Of a DNA stretch of 64,000 nt, positions 59,401 to 64,000 are shown one piece after another. Below the pieces are notes generated by a model. That model had not been told where the DNA came from and searched no databases. It was given only the letters and a program-made list of their open reading frames with translations. The position numbers and the translations under genes were made by a program. Source of the stretch: Scenedesmus sp. ARA3 (taxonomy: Eukaryota; Chlorophyta; Chlorophyceae; Sphaeropleales; Scenedesmaceae); assembly GCA_004335835.1 (NCBI GenBank), contig RWJK01001526.1, forward strand, positions 1 through 64,000, in the 5' to 3' direction. Within the stretch, counting starts at the first letter, position 1, and each line of letters begins with the position of its first letter.

Positions 59401-62400
59401 TGTTGGAGCGTGGCTTTTGGAACATGCAGCAGTGGCAGGGACATATAATGCGGGCACTTGGGCTGGGAAGGACTGGGAAGGGTTTTGCGTGTTTGTTACG
59501 TTGAGCAGCAACTGGCAGGTTGGAAGCACTGGCTTACGTGTTACCTTTCTAGTTATCATACGCATGCGCCACACACTGCGACCCAATCGCTCGCACCAGC
59601 ATATCGCTGCACTCATTTGTGGTCAATCTGTTCTGCGCCAGCTTGCAGCTTTGCGCCGACCACTCGAGCTAGCCTGTTGCACGCTGCACTGTGTGAGAAA
59701 CAGCCGCACAGTTTCCTGCTTCTGGAAGCAGTTGTGGTGATACTTTGAGATGAAGAGACCTGCGGAGACTTTTGGGAGACATGAGGAGAGTTTACCCCCT
59801 GGGAAGGAAAAGAGACGGTGACTGGAGGTGCACGGCACGAGGTATATCCTGTGTGTCTTTGGTGCTTGTGTATCGCGTTGAGCTGCTTTGTACGTGGGCT
59901 CTTTTACTGTTTACAAAGAGGAGGATTTCACACAGCGAGCAGTGTGTGGCTTGGGGTTTGGTTTCTTCCCGGCCTGGCAGTGTTGCACCATATAGTACCT
60001 TTTGACTAGTGTTTCAGCCGCGTTGCGAGGCGGCGCGCGCCGTAGCAGCACTGTTTCCTGCTGGACGTTCCGGGGCAGCGAGGTTGTTGAAGACGAGAGG
60101 AAGGGGCAAGGGGAGCAGATCGGCATCATGCTCTGCCTGGTTGTCAAAAAACACAAAAAAAGAGATTAAAAGTGGCAATCTGCGGCGTACAGGGCTAGCT
60201 TGGGTCGAGTTGCGGCTGGCGGCGTGGGTTCCTCACCACATCCACAGCTAAGGGGGTTTGGCAAGGGATTGGCTTTGCGTCATTTGTGGGTTATATGTAT
60301 GTGTGCATGTAAAGCGTGCGTGCGTGCATTGCTCCATTACACTGTTTCATGCTCCCGGACTGTGCCTGTGTCCCCACGCAATTTGCAGTGGCGGCGGCTG
60401 GGGGCCTCATTGTGATTGTGCCCTGCAGACAAATGCAGGCACGCTTGCAGCGTTTCCATGACCCGCAGCATTCGTCCCGCCGCACTTGATCGCCACATCA
60501 AATGCCGGCGGCGAAGCGCCGCAGCTCTTGCTTGGCAATTGCTCAGCAGCACATGTGCGGCAAGGCTTCTCTGACCAGATGCCACTGCTTGCCGGCAGAC
60601 ACGTAATCAAACGTGTTACGCGCGCCGCAAAGTGCTGGTAACCTAGGCCCGGGATAGGTGCCCTGGTGCCTGGCGTTACTGGTTATGCAGCAATGGGCTA
60701 TGCGTGTGTGTCTGTGCGGCTCGAGTGTTATCATACGTGCCTGGTATTATTATGCTACTACGACTTGTTTGGCGTGCTCCTTGCATTGGCAGCGGCGACA
60801 TGTGCGAGGATGAAGGGACTGCTTCATTGAGCCATTAGTTGTATGCAGCGGGTTGGTTTCCATCTTGCACGAAGCTTCCCCAGTGCTGTTACACACTGCT
60901 GCCTTGAGTGAGAGGCTCCTGCCGGTTACTCTGCCGCGTGTGCAGCTGGCAGCTGGCCCCACCTAGCTGCTGCTGTGCCATGGGTGTGCTGCATTTGCAA
61001 TAAGGTTACGCAAAGTGTTGGGTTTGCCTGTTGTACTTGCACAGCCGACTGGCAGCATATGAGCATGCCTTTGGTTCTAGCCGCTCCGGTGTGCTCTGCA
61101 GGAGCCCCAGATTGGTTTTTCCTACGGACTTACCAGCTGCACAAATGCATGGGGCTGGTTGGCCAGCTAGCCTTTGCTCCGCTGCTGTTGTATGCCTCTC
61201 TGGCGCAATAATCGTACTGATAGCTTGCGTTCCGTGCATCTTTGATTAGGCTGGATCGTGTTAGTGCTCGCTCTTGCAGGTTTTTTTGCGCTGGTAGAGT
61301 CTATCTATCAGCTCTGGCGGCAGCCGCCACAGGTTGCTTGCTGCTACTCATCAATCGGTCTGCGGGGTTGTGAGCAATGACGAGGGGAGCATGCTGCATG
61401 GGGATCGGCGAAAGCGATGTGCCGATGCGGCAGTTCAAACCCCGCTTGTGGCACAGGCTTGCAGGGCATCACCAGCTGTGAGCTTGGAAGCAGCATATGC
61501 AGCACTCGAGCATCACATCATGATGCTGCTGCTGTCGCCCTAGCGGCAGCGCATGCGTTGGTGTGCTTGAGACCTGTGGACTCCGCATGTCGCTGTTGGT
61601 CGATGCAGCAACCTTGCCGTGCAGCAGCAGCAAGCTGCTGCGCTTGCACTTGTACTATCTGGCAAGGCTGCTGAGCGGTGCGATGACATGATGTGACGAT
61701 ATGGCGTGATGTGCTGAATGCATGCGGCGCATGGGCAGAGCCTCCTCACATGCTCTGCAGCTGTTGGCGTATATGTAGCATCCTTTTCTGTGGGTTGAGG
61801 GGCGGCAGGGTGCTGGTTGTTTGAGCATTGCTGCAGAGCCTGGTTTGATGTGCTTCGGAGCTTATCCACACAGTTGTTGCTTGGTGCGGTGTGGCGCGTG
61901 TGAAGCGAGGAGAACGGGTGAGCCCCTGCTGCTGATGTGTGGTGCGATCAGCGCGAGTCGCACACCAGGCACGTACAACTACTACTACCTACTGCATTGA
62001 CACACCATCTAGTGCACTGCCTGGTGGCTGCGAGACACTACACTAGCACAACACTGGTGCAACGGTACAACACTGAACATTCGGGTCGGCTGTGCTGCCA
62101 TGGAGCCGCTGCAGTCTGCGAGTTTCTACAGTTGGAGAGTGCGAGGAGTCCAGAGGGGTTTGTGGTTTCCGGGAGAGCTGTGCCCTGCCAGTGATGGGCG
62201 GCAGCGTGAGTCCGTGCTTGTGATGAGTTGATGTACGCAGTTGTACGCATGTGTTTGTGGGTTGATGTGTGTGCGCGGCCGCTGCGCAGTTGCAGCTGCG
62301 CCAGCTACTGGGCAGGGTGCGGTGTATGCGGCCAGCAGAGTTGTGCTACACAGTTGCTCCTCACTGTTGGATACCACCGAGATCGTGCAGTTTTGCAGCA

Positions 62401-63545
62401 CTGCCTTGCAGCCGAGGCTGCACGCGCCACGCATGCATGGCATATGCCGTGCAGCTTGCATGGCGCTTGCGCAGCCTTGAGACTCAGGCGCGACAGTTTT
62501 GCCGCTTCTTCCTCTCACCTAGAACGTTGCGTGGGGAGGCGGGGACAGGCTGCCTCCCGGCATAGGGAGTCGAGGCAGCTCTTGTTTACCTGTAGAGTGT
62601 TCACTACAACCTGGCTGTTGCGGCCGTTTCCATGTCATGCGTCCTGCACTGATCCACCCGTGCAAGCATCTCCACGCCACCCTCACACACAGAGCACACG
62701 CTGCATCCGTTATGTCGCGGGACTTGGAGCAGCAGCCACGTTGAATGTGGCGCCAGGCGGTTTCAGAAGGAGTTTTGTGTGTGGTGCGTGTGAATGTGTG
62801 CGCGGCTTAGGGCGGCCTGCAAAGGTTATGCAAGGTTCTGTTGTAGGCGGACCTTGTTGAACCTGCCGGGCATGCTCTGTATCCCCCCACATGATGACCG
62901 TGGTTGATGCTTCACCTGTTGTGCAGATCTTTGACTAGCAGAAACACATACACGCGTTCGTGTTGCATGGCATTGTGTTGTTGTGGGTTGTGGTGCGCGG
63001 TGTGAGGCCGCACAGTTTTGAGCATGTCAACATAGCACTTACCCTCAGAATGCGTCGTCGTACCTCAGTCGAACTTGTCAAGTTGCAGTTTATGCTGCTT
63101 TTCGCTGCTGTTACAGCATGCAAGATATGTGTGTAAGCAGCCAGCTTTTGCTGCTGCTGCATGCAGTACAGCCGTGCGCGGCGTGTATTCAGATTTCGCA
63201 GCTGCGGTGTTGTTGGCAGCAAGTGGTAACTGGAATACACAGTATGTCTTGGCAGGATTGCACGCTACCAAACCGAGCTTATCTTCGGGTCAGGAGGGCC
63301 TTCAGGCGGTGAAAGGCAACTTGATGGGCATGCCAGAACCCCAACAGCCAAACTAACCTGGAAGGTAGGGTGGTCCCGTCCCCACCTCCATTGAAATATT
63401 ATGATTTTAAATGCTTGATGTTTTGCTAATCAAGTTTCTGCCCTCGTTGTTCTGATCCAGGCAATCTTTCGAAGACGTCACGCAACCCTTTACGCGCTCA
63501 CAAGCTTCACCCGTATGCAATATTGTTGCCGGTAATACCACCGTA
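56412..63545. other. 7-kb region without a convincing gene
   Basis: The 3' UTR of the receiver gene is at the left and the promoter of the PAQR-like gene at the right. Open frames of up to 250 codons exist on both strands but have no recognisable domains, lack consistent splice structure and overlap each other. The CTG/CAG density is lower than in the genic parts, and no exon-edge copy arrays were seen, which itself suggests non-genic DNA. A non-coding transcript cannot be excluded. Confidence 0.45.
57008..57041 (+). repeat. (GT)n microsatellite
   Basis: About 15 GT units with one GC interruption. Confidence 0.9.
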
Positions 63546-64000
63546 ATGTCGGTGACGGGCATACGTCGGCGATCACAGGCTGAGCGGTCCATTCATGACG
63601 CTGCTGTGAAAGCCGTAAGCACTGATGTGCCCAGGAGGCGTAGGGGAAAGGCAGCACAGCCCAAGCGCAGCTTAAAGCAGCGGCTCGTGGACTGGGTAGA
63701 TTTACCAGACTTCCTAAAGGATAACGAGTGAGTGCATGGTGGTCGTTCACGGGTCAAGCCAGTGCTGCTGCTGCTCAGCAGTAGACATGCAAGGGTTAGC
63801 CAACATCGCCGCTTTGGTGCAAAACTGCCAGCTGATATGTTGATTACATCATTACATGTGCGCTGCAAGCTTCAGCATGCGAGCATGCAGGCGCTGCGGG
63901 CTCTGGACTGGTTGAAGCATGGCAGTGTGGCCTGTTCATGCCAGCGTGCTTGCGTGATGCAGCTGGCTCTGTCTGGCTGCATGCAGGTACATTGTGGGCT
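63546..64000 (+). CDS. N-terminus of a PAQR/heptahelical receptor-like protein (partial)
   Basis: Exon 1 is 63546-63727, and exon 2 starts at 63987 and runs off the window. The first 45 residues are very basic (GIRRRSQAERS, PRRRRGKAAQPKR). They are followed by LVDWVDLPDFLKDNE and, across the intron, YIVG. The W-x-x-LP-x-x-L-x-DNEYI pattern just before the first membrane helix is typical of PAQR proteins (adiponectin/progesterone receptor and plant HHP families). The phase across the intron is correct (GA|G TAC). The seven-helix core lies outside the window, so the call rests on this N-terminal signature only. Confidence 0.7.

Noticed and set aside
58603..59740. Plus-strand frames of about 220 codons
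   Set aside because: Cys/His/Trp-rich random composition, no family features.
61425..61460. tRNA-like AGTTCAAACCCCGC
   Set aside because: Some pairing is possible but no cloverleaf can be completed upstream.

Overview
This window is nuclear DNA of a green alga. The genes are intron-rich, with short exons, GT-AG introns that often use GTGAGT or GTGCG donors, and acceptors that usually read (CTG)n-CAG. CTG/CAG runs are everywhere. A plastid-type pyruvate kinase, a plant-type SnRK1 beta subunit, a plant-type pre-Nudix/Nudix hydrolase and a receiver-domain protein sit together, and TGTAA, the usual chlorophyte polyadenylation signal, lies downstream of several genes. A chlorophycean alga, perhaps Scenedesmus/Tetradesmus-like, is a guess. 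I rebuilt gene models by joining exons by hand; for most genes every splice phase closes exactly.

Layout: (1) 3-1328 (+), last exon of an unrecognised Gln/Gly/Ser-rich protein. (2) 4200-10043 (+), secreted CAP/SCP (PR-1-like) domain joined by a Pro-rich linker to a bulb-lectin-like domain. (3) 12514-12872, a hAT-type MITE with a perfect 8-bp target duplication. (4) 16248-21339 (-), CAMK-type protein kinase. (5) 21953-24505 (+), SnRK1/AMPK beta subunit, divergent from the kinase. (6) 25945-28225 (+), type II membrane glycoprotein of unknown function. (7) 30126-37156 (-), complete 12-exon translation release factor eRF1. (8) 38374-45445 (-), plastid-type pyruvate kinase. (9) 46347-50662 (+), Nudix hydrolase with a predicted transit peptide, divergent from pyruvate kinase. 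(10) 53366-56411 (+), receiver-like domain fused to a long disordered tail carrying an RVSF repeat. (11) 63546 to the window end (+), start of a PAQR/heptahelical receptor-like protein. The long stretches 10.6-16.2 kb and 56.4-63.5 kb show no convincing gene.

The most striking signal is not one gene but a pattern. Introns next to many exons carry one to six decayed or intact copies of that exon's edge together with its splice site. Copies of 5' exon edges (with acceptor) lie upstream of the true exon; copies of 3' edges (with donor) lie downstream. I found about 20 such sets in six genes and the rule held in all but one. The extreme case is the Nudix box, present once in the working exon and six more times in the next intron. 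The exception, in the kinase, is a full exon copy fused without an intron to the end of the preceding exon, which looks like either an intron gain or an inserted spliced copy. The window therefore looks like a snapshot of ongoing exon-edge tandem duplication, possibly tied to the CTG repeats at acceptors.

The genes do not form a pathway. SnRK1 beta, the CAMK kinase, pyruvate kinase and the Nudix enzyme are all broadly linked to energy or metabolic signalling, but that is ordinary clustering by chance unless expression data show otherwise.
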